Shown here in pieces: positions 33,728 through 43,057 of a DNA stretch of 64,000 nt; positions within the stretch are counted from its first letter, which is position 1, and the number at the start of each line of letters is the position of its first letter. The notes beneath the pieces were generated by a model. It was not told where the DNA came from. It did no database searches and was given only the letters and a program-made list of their open reading frames with translations. Location: assembly GCA_023374025.1 (NCBI GenBank), contig SIJG01000026.1, forward strand, positions 410,018 to 474,017, read 5' to 3'. The stretch is from Heterodera schachtii. Taxonomy: Eukaryota; Nematoda; Chromadorea; Rhabditida; Heteroderidae. The position numbers were made by a program, and so were the translations under genes.

Positions 33728-34464
33728 GTCAAAATCACGCCAATGGCCTATTTCCCGACGTGATCAGCAGTGATTTTGATGGGCCAAATGCAACTTCTGT
33801 TGGATAAGCATTGTCCCAATGGTTGCACACTCCAAGAAAAGACGGGAAGCCGAAGCAATTGTTTTACAAAAATATTCCTTTTATCAACCATCAAAAATTA
33901 CAAAATGGGTCAACACCATCAAAGAGGTAGCCGTCACATTTTCATAAAACAAATACTGCTCGCCCGGGCTCCCGACCAGTCATGGCTGGCCCGGGTACAG
34001 TTAACCAGGGTCGAGATCCTATCGGGATTTTCCCGCGATTGATCCAATCTCGGCTTTTATTGAAAGAAGGATCGGGATCCCGACAAAGATAGTCAACTGA
34101 TGTGAATTCAAATCCCATTCCTTTCCCGGCTTGATTACTAATCCCGATCTCGGCTGTTAAAAAGCCGGTCTCTATAATTAACCATTTTGTGTAGGCATTT
34201 CATCATGGCACCGTTGCTGTGAAACACCATGTACAAATTTGTGTCTCTGCATCATCGCAAATAGCACAGTTTGAATTGGTGAACGAACGGACCAACGAAA
34301 AGCTGACACTGCAGATGGACAAAGTCGATTATGGATTTTGTATTAATTGTCGGCTTAACTGGTGCCCAATTGGGGAGACAGCAGCGGCAATTAAATGGAA
34401 AAATGAAAAATTGAACAATTTGATGAACAATGTCTACTTCAACATTTATCGTGGTGACAAATAA
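33728..34464 (+). pseudogene. F-box-type family gene, copy 1 (decayed C-terminal half)
   Basis: Reads ANGLFPDVISSDFDGPNAT, then an in-frame TAA (33805-33807), then ALSQWLHTPRKDGKPKQLFY followed by a frame change. This matches the C-terminal half of copies 2 and 3 (FPDGLGDL; GQALSKWLHTPKTDGQPKRL). An inserted repeat with inverted cccggg/gatcccgac words (about 33955-34165) separates it from a last exon, 34219-34464, reading QFELVNERTNEKLTLQMDK and CPIGETAAAI to a TAA. FELVNERT...CPI is the C-terminal signature of an expanded family of F-box-type proteins in cyst nematodes. The F-box exon itself is missing. Clear pseudogene. Confidence 0.7.
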
Positions 34465-34521
34465 ATTAGGTGAGTTATCAGCATACCTTTTGTCATTAAA
34501 TAAGAAATGGACAAAATGTTG

Positions 34522-34600
34522 GGCCTCGGATGGGAATAGAACCCACGACTCCACCCCATCTCGTGGGCACTCTACCATTGAGCTAAAATCGCAAAATAGG
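34522..34600 (-). repeat. tRNA-like sequence
   Basis: Minus strand: tttagctcaatggtagagtg (A box) and gtgggttctattcccat (T arm). The anticodon arm is too short for a standard tRNA, so a tRNA pseudogene or tRNA-derived repeat. Confidence 0.5.
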
Positions 34601-34769
34601 TATTTCCAATTATTTTTAGGCCTTTGTCTCCACCGGCAGCAGAATCGGATCAAAGCAGCAAAATGTGCGACTAATTATGAATTTTTGGCACTTGACAAAT
34701 GCTTGATCACTTCGATTTATTGCAACAAAATATTGTTGCTTTGATACTTTTTCTTCTCTTTTAAAGTGT

Positions 34770-35520
34770 TCTTTTTTTTGGTTCGAAAATACCGTATATT
34801 ACCGTATTTCCTAATGTTTTATCTCCCGCCGGCAGTAATTTTTTTTTTCAACGCCCCTCAAAAAGAGCACTATTTTAGTGGGGATTAGACAAACAACTTT
34901 ATTTTCCTATTTTCCATCAAAAATTTTGCGCTCAGAGACCTGAGAGACCCCAAATGTGACCGGAACCTGAAAACTCGATAATTATCGTGCCGGTCCCGAC
35001 TAACTCTACGTTAAGTGCCATTCCATTCCCCCTTCCAAAATATTAAAAAAAATACCAAAAAGGAAGAAATACCATTTAAAAAATAGAGATGAAGAAAAGA
35101 TATTGAAATTTTCTTTCAAATCCTTTTTTAAATTATCTTTTTTTTTTTTGCCAGTAGCAGATGTCCGTTCTGTCTCCTTCCCATCATCAACTTTTGCCGA
35201 TTTGACTGTCCATCCAAATTCAAAAAGATCACTTTCCCTCTTTGCCCTCAGCCCTCCCCTAATTGTTCCACAATTTGTGCCTTTCCTTTGCCTCAGGCAA
35301 AGTCAGTTTTTTTGCCGATAATCGGCTCAAATCGGCGAAAAAGTCTTCTGCTCCTCTAATTTGCGTTCGACAAAACTCTCCCCAGAGTTCAAAGAAAAGA
35401 GGAATAAGGGGTACATATTTTCCGCTTTCCCTACCTAAATATCTTCTTTTTCATTTGGAATACGGAAAATTGTGTTAATTGCCACATAATGAACCGACGG
35501 TATCAAAGCTTTCATTAACC
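34770..35520. other. Spacer upstream of F-box copy 2
   Basis: AT-rich with accgtat words. Any 5' exon of copy 2 should be here but I could not identify it. Confidence 0.35.
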
Positions 35521-35529
35521 CTAAATTAG

Positions 35530-36312
35530 CTGGGTATGCAACGACGTTTGGATGGACATTTTCCCTCTTTTTGACCATGCCAAACTCGGCCTAAAAATGG
35601 CACTGATTTCTCCACGTTTCGCTGTTTTAGTGAGCAAACATTTCGATGGCAAAAGCGAATGGACAATTTGGAGAACAATCGCAATTCGAGAAGACAAAAA
35701 TGCTGAAAAAGCTATAATATCTGTACCAATTAATGACAAATTCGAGTTTTTTCCCTTGCCCGACCGTCCGCTGCCCAACAAAATTCGCTTTTATTTTTCA
35801 AAATTGAGTACTTTAATGCTTTCATTATTAAATGTTGATTTGCATTCGTTTTCAGGTACATTTGCCATTCCGTGATCACATTTCTCCGCTCCAATAAGCA
35901 CATTTTCGCCCGAGGCACCAATTTGTATTTGGATGTGAACGAAATTCCGATTTTGGATGTATTGGCCCGTCAAATTTTGCCAACTTTTGCCCCTAATATT
36001 CACCATTTGTACTTTCCCACTGCAAATCATCTGTTCAATTTGCGCCGTCTCATTTCGCCAACAATTCTTACCGATCTAAACCTGAGATCAGTCGAAGCCA
36101 ATGGTGTGTTCCCGGATGGATTAGGTGATTTGGATGGCCTATATAGAACTGCCGGCCAATCATTGGCTAAATGGTTGCACACTCAGCGTACTGATGGGCA
36201 GCCGAGGCGATTGTTTTACAAAGATCTTGTTCATGTAGAACCAGAAATTACAAAATGGGTCAACAATATCAAAGAGGTCCAATCAAAAAGTGCTGATCAG
36301 ACGTACAGTTAA
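35530..36312 (+). pseudogene. F-box-type family gene, copy 2 (two exons, truncated)
   Basis: Exon 35530-35807, after acceptor aaattag, reads WVCNDVWMDIFPLFDHAKLG, LISPRFAVLVSKHFDGKSE and PLPDRPLPNKIRF. The DIFPLFDHAKLGLKMALISPRF block is F-box-like. Exon 35856-36312, after ttcgttttcag, reads HSVITFLRSNKHIFARGTN, RLISPTILTDLNL and WLHTQRTDGQPRRLFYKD, ending at TAA in ...SADQTYS. F-box proteins usually recruit substrates to SCF ubiquitin ligases. The donor gtactt leaves a phase one base short of that required, where copy 3 joins perfectly, so a 1-bp deletion near 35805 is likely. The FELVNERT last exon is absent. Confidence 0.6.
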
Positions 36313-36509
36313 AACAATTCCGGTCAATTACTTGCCCTGTCTTAAATAAACCAAAACAATAAAATTATGCTTTATGCAATACGAAATAAAAGACAACGAA
36401 ATAACCAAAAACAAACACAATTTCAAACAAACTTGAAGACCGGCGAGAATTAGGCACAGAAGAAAATAATTAATCACACAATTAACTTTTACTTCGCCAT
36501 TATAAGAAC

Positions 36510-36897
36510 CAAGGGCGTAGCCAGACCCTTGGCTTTGGGGGGGGGCTGAAGTCAAAAAGTCGATTTTTAGGGGTGTATTTTTGGTTTTTAAGTCGATTTT
36601 TAGGGGGTGTATTTTTGGTTTTTTGAAATCCCGAATTATGGGGTGTATTTTACAAAATTTTTCGCCAAAAAATTAATATTTTTTGCCATTTGGCCTCCAT
36701 TTTTCAAAAATATGGTAAAATGGGGGTCCGGCGGTGCCGATAGGCGCCGCCGGGAAAATTTTTGAGTATTTTAATGCAATTTTATTAAGAAAATTGCTTA
36801 AAATTTCAAAAAAATCTACTGAAAATTTTTTACTTTTTGGGTTTCGGGGGGGGGGGGGGCTTTAGCCCCCCCAGCCCCCCCCCTGCCTACGCCCTTG
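36510..36897. mobile_element. hAT-like MITE, 388 bp, carrying the stem-loop module
   Basis: Terminal inverted repeat CAAGGGCGTAGCCAG / CTGCCTACGCCCTTG with a perfect 8-bp target duplication ATAAGAAC (36502-36509, 36898-36905). The stem-loop module is at 36730-36751. A run of 14 G followed by C runs lies near the right end. It is a sister of the element at 42438-42827. Confidence 0.85.
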
Positions 36898-37039
36898 ATA
36901 AGAACTAATTAAAAAATAAAACAAATCATTTAAGGTCAATTTGAATAAACGGAACGCCAAAACAAACATAATAAATTAAATAATTAATGAAGTCCAAATG
37001 ATATCACACCCCGACCCTTTATGAAAAGACGGTCCCTCG

Positions 37040-37520
37040 TCAAAAGAGATGTGAAAGACAAATAATTAAAGAATTGGCAAATTCGGCTCCGATCGGTGGG
37101 GTTCCAAGGTTTAAAGGCTCAATGACGGCGGCGAGTCTCCAGCGCATTTCCATCCCTACGGCCTCGGCCTCGGTAAAAAGATTGGCGAACAGCATAAGGG
37201 TGGTGGGCCCGGCGTTCACGAGAATTGTGAGAGTGATCAATAGACAATTCGGACAAATGAGAAGAGACAGACGGGACGGAACGAGACAATCGATGGATCC
37301 CAAGAGAATTATCGTCAGGGAATCTTGGGATTTGAGTAAAAATCCAGGCACGCAAGCACTTCAGACCCTCTGGCAAAATTTCCCATCGGCACGAACACGG
37401 GTCATGTCAAATGTATCGCCAAATCTCCAGATTTCCACCAGGCTTCTTCCGCTCGAGGTAAAGGCCACAAACCAATCGCCCGCGACTTTAGAAATTTTAA
37501 GGACGAAGTGTTCAAATAAA
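37040..37520 (-). pseudogene. Unidentified minus-strand reading frame, interrupted by one TGA
   Basis: 37364-37520 reads FEHFVLKISKVAGDWFVAFT, SSGRSLVEIWRFGDTFDMTR and ADGKFCQRV to TGA (37361-37363). The same frame then continues for 104 codons with a hydrophobic stretch (RLSLLICPNCLLITLTILVN) and ends at TGA. The region is about 50% GC in an AT-rich neighbourhood, which suggests coding origin. The plus strand is also open for 172 codons (37074-37592), so the strand is not certain. No family recognised. Confidence 0.35.
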
Positions 37521-37749
37521 GACCTACACAACTTTACATCGAAAAATATTTACAAATTTTTAATTGAAAAATGCAATGAATTCCTAATGTAACCTTTAAA
37601 TTTATTCAAAATGATCGATATCATTTCTCAATTCATTCTTTCACTTTTCATTCTGCTGACCGCTGGGCCCGGGATTCATTGGCAGACAATCTCTTGCGTT
37701 GATTTGGTCCTCTGCTAGTGGACACAAAGGCCTCAATTAGAATTTAATA

Positions 37750-39175
37750 TTAAAGCAAACGCTTTGCTATTATTAACCCCATGCAATTGTTGTCACCAAA
37801 AAGCAAAAACTGAATGTTGTTCAAATTGTTCGAATTTGGGCTCGGCGGGCTCTCCCATAGGACCGTCGCCGTCCCCCCAAAAATTGGGCATCGCTTCAGC
37901 AGCCATTCAACAAAAATTTCATCAAAGATTTTTTTCTCCAGAGTCAACTTTTCCTTGGTCCGTTCGTTCACCAATTCAAATGGTTCAATTGGCATTAACG
38001 AGGGAACATAAAATCAGGGGTCGGATCTGACCTTATTTATAAGAAATGTTCTGATATAAGGGTCAAAATCTGATAAAACAAAATGTAAGTATTTAAAAAT
38101 TGTTTTTTCTTCTGGGTAGTTACACAATTTGTTAAAGTTTCTTAAAATGAGTTTGATTGTTTAGGCATCGACGTTTTGGCGCCAAAAAAATGCAGAGGCA
38201 GAAATAGAGAGAATTCTCATTTTATTTTTTTTTGGTAGTGAGGGAGGAATAGAATATTCAACCCCTGACAGAAAAGTCATGGATTATAAAACTTCTATCC
38301 GACCCCTGTAGAAAATTGAATTTCGTAGCAGGCAGAAGAGGCAGCTCGGAGAAATGCCTGAACAAATAAGGCCAATTGATAAGGCACAGTCCAAAAATTT
38401 TGAAACAAAAAGCGCGAGAAACAACCTGTTTTAAATTGCTGATCCATTCAAAGTTTCTATCTAAACCAGTTAAGCATTGCAATCGCTTTGGCTGTCCATC
38501 TGTTTTCGGAGTGTGCAACCATTTGGACAACGCTTGGCCAGCAGAAGTTGCATTTGGCCCCCCATTAAAATCGCCAATCGCATCGGACGACAGACGGACG
38601 AAATAGATTAAACTCAGGTTGAGAAGATCGGTGAGAATTGTTGGTGAGACGAAACGAAGCAAATGGTTCAGACAATCACAAATTGAAAAGTCCAAACGGC
38701 GAATGTTTGGCGCAAAAATAGGACAAATTTGACGGGCCAAAACATGCCAAATCGAAACGAAATCAGCTTCGCGTTCGCATGAAGTCACAACAAACTTTAA
38801 ATTGGTGCCGATTCTGTCAAAAACTTGCTGATTGGAATGGAGAAAATTGATCACGGAATGATCGATGTACCTGTAAAAGAAATGCTTTTATCAGTTAACA
38901 ATGCTTTGAATTACTGAATGCGAAGCTCCACAAAGCGAATTTTGTTGGGCAGCGGAAATTGGACATGTTTGATATCCTCGTCAACTTCATGTCGTGTAAA
39001 TATTGTCCCCTTCTTGTAAATTATGATTGGTCTCCAAATTGTCAGTTCGCTTTTGCCATCGAAATGTGTGTCCACCAGCGCATTGAAACGAGGTGAAAGC
39101 AGTGCCAATTTGAGGCCGAGTTGGGCATGGTCAAAGAACGGGAAAATGTCCATCCAAACATCATTACACACCCAG
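37750..39175 (-). CDS. F-box-type family gene, copy 3 (most complete)
   Basis: Exon 38915-39175, after acceptor ctatttaag, reads WVCNDVWMDIFPFFDHAQLG and LALLSPRFNALVDTHFDGKS, ending CA|gtaatt. A 44-nt intron follows. Exon 38426-38870 (YIDHSVINFLHSNQQVFDR, RFVSPTILTDLLNL, GQALSKWLHTPKTDGQPKRL, EWISNLKQ) joins in phase. The last exon, about 37750-37995, reads PIEPFELVNERTKEKLTLEK and LLKRCPIFGG to TAA. The N-terminal block is F-box-like, implying a substrate receptor for a ubiquitin ligase; the rest is the family's own repeat-free body. A hAT-like MITE (38015-38308) sits between the last two exons. The junction to the last exon and a 5' exon with the start codon are not resolved. Confidence 0.6.
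38015..38308. mobile_element. hAT-like MITE, 294 bp
   Basis: Terminal inverted repeat CAGGGGTCGGAT / ATCCGACCCCTG. Flanking octamers CATAAAAT and TAGAAAAT match 6 of 8, consistent with an aged 8-bp target duplication. It lies in the presumed last intron of F-box copy 3. Confidence 0.7.
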
Positions 39176-39399
39176 CTTAAATAGCAAAAAAAAATATGAT
39201 TTATAGAATTACTTAGTCGCCTTTGCAATTGTGCGGGCGAAAAAGATAAAGAATGAGATTTTTGAGGATTTTTGTGCATAAACACACTTGATTTTCCAAT
39301 TTTTAACACATTTTTTAGCACATATTTTGACATATTTTAGCATTTTTTAGAACATATTTTATTACATATTTCAGGATTTTTAAAAAAAGTCCCAGCTCT

Positions 39400-39505
39400 A
39401 ATTTTTGATACTAGAGATCGGCGGGATCGGGAGTCCCGATTCGGGACTCCCGCGGGGTTTTTACGAGATTCCCGTTCGGGACTCCCGTTCCCGGAAATTT
39501 TTTTT
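39400..39505. repeat. Iterated cgggactcccg word repeat
   Basis: Palindromic words gggactcccg/cgggagtccc in tandem. A relative with gggagtcccgggcggg lies at about 55975-56030. Confidence 0.55.
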
Positions 39506-39641
39506 TACCGGACTCTATTTGATCCAAATGAAACCTTCAAGCCTACAGAATTTTTTTTGTATAGCTAAATGTAGTGTTAAAGGCAACAACAAAAAATTTG
39601 TTTTCTAGGTTTTTAATGCAAAATTGCAAAATACGCATTAA

Positions 39642-39863
39642 ATGCCACAAAGTCGCCACTTAAGAAATTTTTTCCCCGCCCTCTCCGATTTGCAATTTTA
39701 TTGTTTGTTGCTCAATGTTACCAATGCCGTCGAATTCCACGCCTTCCAAAGGAAGTTGTCACAAATGAGCGCGGCAATTGCTGCTGAAGTTCAATTCGGA
39801 CAGAAGAAAGGACAGCGGAGAACAATTCTGGTTCCATTAAAAATTAATTTCCACCTGCAATAA
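39642..39863 (+). CDS. Possible small exon, unidentified
   Basis: Open frame reading HLRNFFPALSDLQFYCLLLN, VEFHAFQRKLSQMSAAIAA and KGQRRTILVPLKINFHLQ to TAA. The composition is protein-like, but there are no recognisable domain and no neighbouring exon. Low certainty. Confidence 0.25.
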   Translation: MPQSRHLRNFFPALSDLQFYCLLLNVTNAVEFHAFQRKLSQMSAAIAAEVQFGQKKGQRRTILVPLKINFHLQ

Positions 39864-39999
39864 TTAAGAAAAACTAATAAACCTCTGAGAAATTTAGAGG
39901 TAAAAGCATTTTGATGGCACTCCCCTTTAAAAAAAAGTCAACCATATAAAAACATGTTTCCTGTTCCTGGGGTTTTAGAGATCGCTCTAATTATGAATC

Positions 40000-40330
40000 T
40001 GAGATAGAGAAGAAGCTTTCCCGAGAGGAAGATTAATGGATCAATTGTGGCAACAATTGACGCCGGTTCAAAGCCGGCCCGCCCCATAGTTTTTCCCTCA
40101 AAGGCTTCCCCAGCTCGTTCATATTTCATGGCGACTCTGGGGGCTTCCAGTTCACCCAGCAGCAGAGAAGAGAAAAATCTGCAATTTCAGCCGAGCAGCA
40201 GCAGCTGACGCAGAGCAAAAGAAGAACATGGACGAGGACGTACATAAGAGACGCCCGAAATGAGATAGAGAAGAAGCTTCCCCGAGGGGATGATTAATGG
40301 ATTAATTTAGACGACAATTGATACCTATAT
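40000..40330. repeat. Direct repeat pair with a tRNA-like arm
   Basis: tgagatagagaagaagct and the following 40 bp occur twice (about 40001 and 40260). The first is followed by cgccggttcaaagccggcc (T-arm-like). Possibly two heads of a tRNA-derived element. Confidence 0.45.
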
Positions 40331-40334
40331 GACC

Positions 40335-41880
40335 GAGCAAAGGGGGGAGCTGGAGAGGGCAAGGTCCAAATCTAACACCCATTTCGACTAATTTTGAACT
40401 ACCGAATCCGAACAAAAGTCGAAAATTCAAATTTTTGAAATAGCATTTACGTTTCCTTAAATACACGAAAACGAATAGAAAACCAGCAATGCGCATTTTA
40501 TGGAATCAAATAAAATGCACCTTTCAGGCAATTAAAGCACAATTGTAAAACACGAATAAATAACAAATTAATTTTCTGGTATCAAATTACAAAATGCCAT
40601 TTTCTGGGATCAAAAAATAATTGTAAATGCTCAACGCATATTACATTCTTGGTATCAAACGAAAGCTTTAAAGAATAGGGGAATATAAATACAAGAAACA
40701 ATTTTTGCATAGAAAACAAAAAATCGTTTTTAAATTGCTTGCTTCGAAAGATATTTAAAAAAGGGATTTTAATTTTGGTTTTTTGGAATTAGGATATAAA
40801 TTGAGTGCCATTTTCAGTTCAAAAATAAGATAAATAGAAAACTGCTTGGTATAAAACCCATTTTTATTCATATCTTTTGTTGAATTTTTAAATTTTGAGG
40901 TGCAGGAACAAAACCAAAAAGTACCTGATCAAAATAAACATACCAAAAAAGCAGTGATCAGTATTTTTCATATTTAACAAACAATTTTTTGCCGTCAATA
41001 ATATCTCTTAGTGTGGCACTCGTTAACTGGGATTAATAAAGATTTTAACCTGTTTGATCATAGTTAAGTCACTTTGTTTTCAATTTGAATGTTTTTTTCT
41101 TTGAAATTTTGGCTAATTTTTTAGGTACCGTATTATCTCTAATTATCCCCCCGGGGGGATTATTTTTCAACCTCCTCATAAAGGGGGGGGGGGGATAAAA
41201 AAATAAAGAAAACTCGGAAGAATTTTATGTATATTATTGGGTTTTTCTAACTTAAAGAAGGAAAAAATTTTTCCAGAAATTCTGGCAATTTTCCATTTTT
41301 CAGAAAAAATCAGAACTCCGTTCTGAAAGAGTTTTCACTAATTAAAATAGTAGAAAAATCAGCAATTTTTTGCTTTATAAGAGTTATTTTATTTATATTT
41401 TTAGAGTTATTTTATTTATATTTTTATCTCTTTTTGGAGTTTAAAAATAAAACTCATTTTGGGATTCGGGACCATTGGCAAAAGTGGTAGTTTTTAGTGT
41501 ATTTTCAAGTCTGTTAAAGCAAATATTGGATAAATATACATTTTTTGGAATTTTTGAGGATTTAAAACTTATATTTTGGGAGTTTATTAGGCCATTTTTG
41601 AGCTTTTTAGTCCATATAATTTATAACACTAGCTATAACAAATGTACATGCACAACACATGCATACGCATATGTATCACTTAGTAAGCAGCAGAAAAATT
41701 AATTATTGCGCGATAGGCCACCAAAAAATGCAAAAGCAAAAAGAAGAAACAAAAAGACCATGCCAACGGCGGAGGAAAGGGACAAAAACAAAAAAAAATT
41801 GAGTGATCAATGATCATAATCAGAGAAAACGGCGAAAACAAAAAAATAGAGAAAAAGTGTGAACATCCGAAATTAAGAAA
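40335..41880. other. Intergenic, no gene recognised
   Basis: AT-rich with homopolymer runs, including ccccccgggggg at about 41150 and a G run at about 41185. The tandem ttagagttattttatttatatttt occurs twice (41380-41420). Confidence 0.5.
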
Positions 41881-41911
41881 ATCTCGCAAAAAGTAGTGCG
41901 CAAATCACTTC

Positions 41912-42247
41912 TTGATCACCATCATCACCAGTCAGCCAGCCACGGAAATCCAATCGATCGGTGCCATTCAGAGCATTTTGCAGTCCACGCGCGCGGCACC
42001 GCCAAAAGCGCCGCTGCCGCCACCGGCGCCCGCACCGCAATTGGAGGCGGCGATGTTGCCGTTGCTGTCGTTGGACGAGGAGGACAACGACGAAGCGGAG
42101 GAGGAGGAGGCGGTGAAGGAGAGCACACGGGGCCCGACCCCAACTGTGCTGAGCACTGAAAATTGCAATTTTGGCATTTTGAATGATGATTTGTGGAGGA
42201 GGAATTCCAAGCCAGGCGGAGGAATATGTATGGGAAATCAATTGTAA
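41912..42247 (+). CDS. Proline- and acid-rich protein or exon, unidentified
   Basis: An ATG-started frame of 111 codons: a neutral N-terminus (TEIQSIGAIQSILQSTRAAP), a Pro/Ala tract (PKAPLPPPAPAPQLEAAM), an acidic tract (SLDEEDNDEAEEEEAVKEST), then CNFGILNDDLWRRNSKPGGG and a TAA. Codon third positions are strongly G/C in this frame, and acidic plus proline tracts are typical of real low-complexity regions. Minus frames across it are Ser- or Arg-rich shadows. It may be a terminal exon; no donor is needed to reach the stop. Confidence 0.5.
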   Translation: MITIITSQPATEIQSIGAIQSILQSTRAAPPKAPLPPPAPAPQLEAAMLPLLSLDEEDNDEAEEEEAVKESTRGPTPTVLSTENCNFGILNDDLWRRNSKPGGGICMGNQL

Positions 42248-42437
42248 AATGCAGCATGATAAGAAAACCTAACAAGAAAACTTCAAGAAAAAAAGTTTTA
42301 TAAAAATTTTATGATGAAATATTATTTTTTTTCAAAAATTCTATAAAAATCGCAGAAAAATTTTACCAATTTTTTTCCTTAAAATTTCTTATTAAAGATT
42401 TTCATTTTCTTAAAAAAATTTGGGGGGGGGGGGGGAC

Positions 42438-42827
42438 CAGGCCCGTAACCAGAAAAACATTTCGGGAAGGTCAAACCGAAGAGCTTTTTTTTTTGCTCTT
42501 CGGGCCAAAATTTTTTTTCTCCCAGTGCTTTAAAATTTTCAGCGCCGTAGAGCAAAAAATGGAATTTGCAGCCGCCTTTCTTCAAAAATGGACTCTTTTT
42601 TGCCATTTGTTTGGTTAAAATTGCGCAAAAATAAGGCAAAGTGGGGGTCCGGCGGTGCCGATAGGCGCCGCCGGGAAATTTTTTTAAATTTTAATACATT
42701 TTGTTAAGAAAATTTGCTAAAATTTTTTTAAAATTGCCAATTCTTACTGGAAAATTTTTTCATTTTTCATTTCGGGGGGGGGGGGGGGGGGCAACTGCCT
42801 CCCCTTGCCCCCCTGGTTACGGACCTG
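42438..42827. mobile_element. hAT-like MITE, 390 bp, carrying the stem-loop module
   Basis: Terminal inverted repeat CAGGCCCGTAACCAG / CTGGTTACGGACCTG, stem-loop module at 42651-42672, long G run near the right end. Length and internal order match the element at 36510-36897. The target lies in poly-G, so the duplication cannot be read reliably. Confidence 0.75.
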
Positions 42828-42946
42828 GGGGGGGGGGGACGAACTGCTCACGCAGACCCCTTGCCCACTCATCCGTTTTCTGACTTTAAATTCCCGACTT
42901 AAGTTTAATTAAATAATTTGATGCATTTTTTGGATGGAACCGGTGG

Positions 42947-42952
42947 TTTATT
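42947..42952 (-). terminator. Polyadenylation signal AATAAA for the MVD gene
   Basis: AATAAA on the minus strand about 106 nt after the MVD stop codon. Confidence 0.5.
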
Positions 42953-43057
42953 GGAGCCCAAACTGGAGTGATTCAAACCCGGAAAACTCCCTATTTTTTG
43001 CACTAACATAGCAACAAAAAAAAATGCCGAAAATTTTTTCTATTTTCCCCCTCTAAT

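Noticed and set aside
41873..42275. Three minus-strand frames over 41.9-42.25 kb
   Set aside because: Ser-, Arg- or Cys-biased shadows; the plus frame has better codon usage and acidic/proline tracts.
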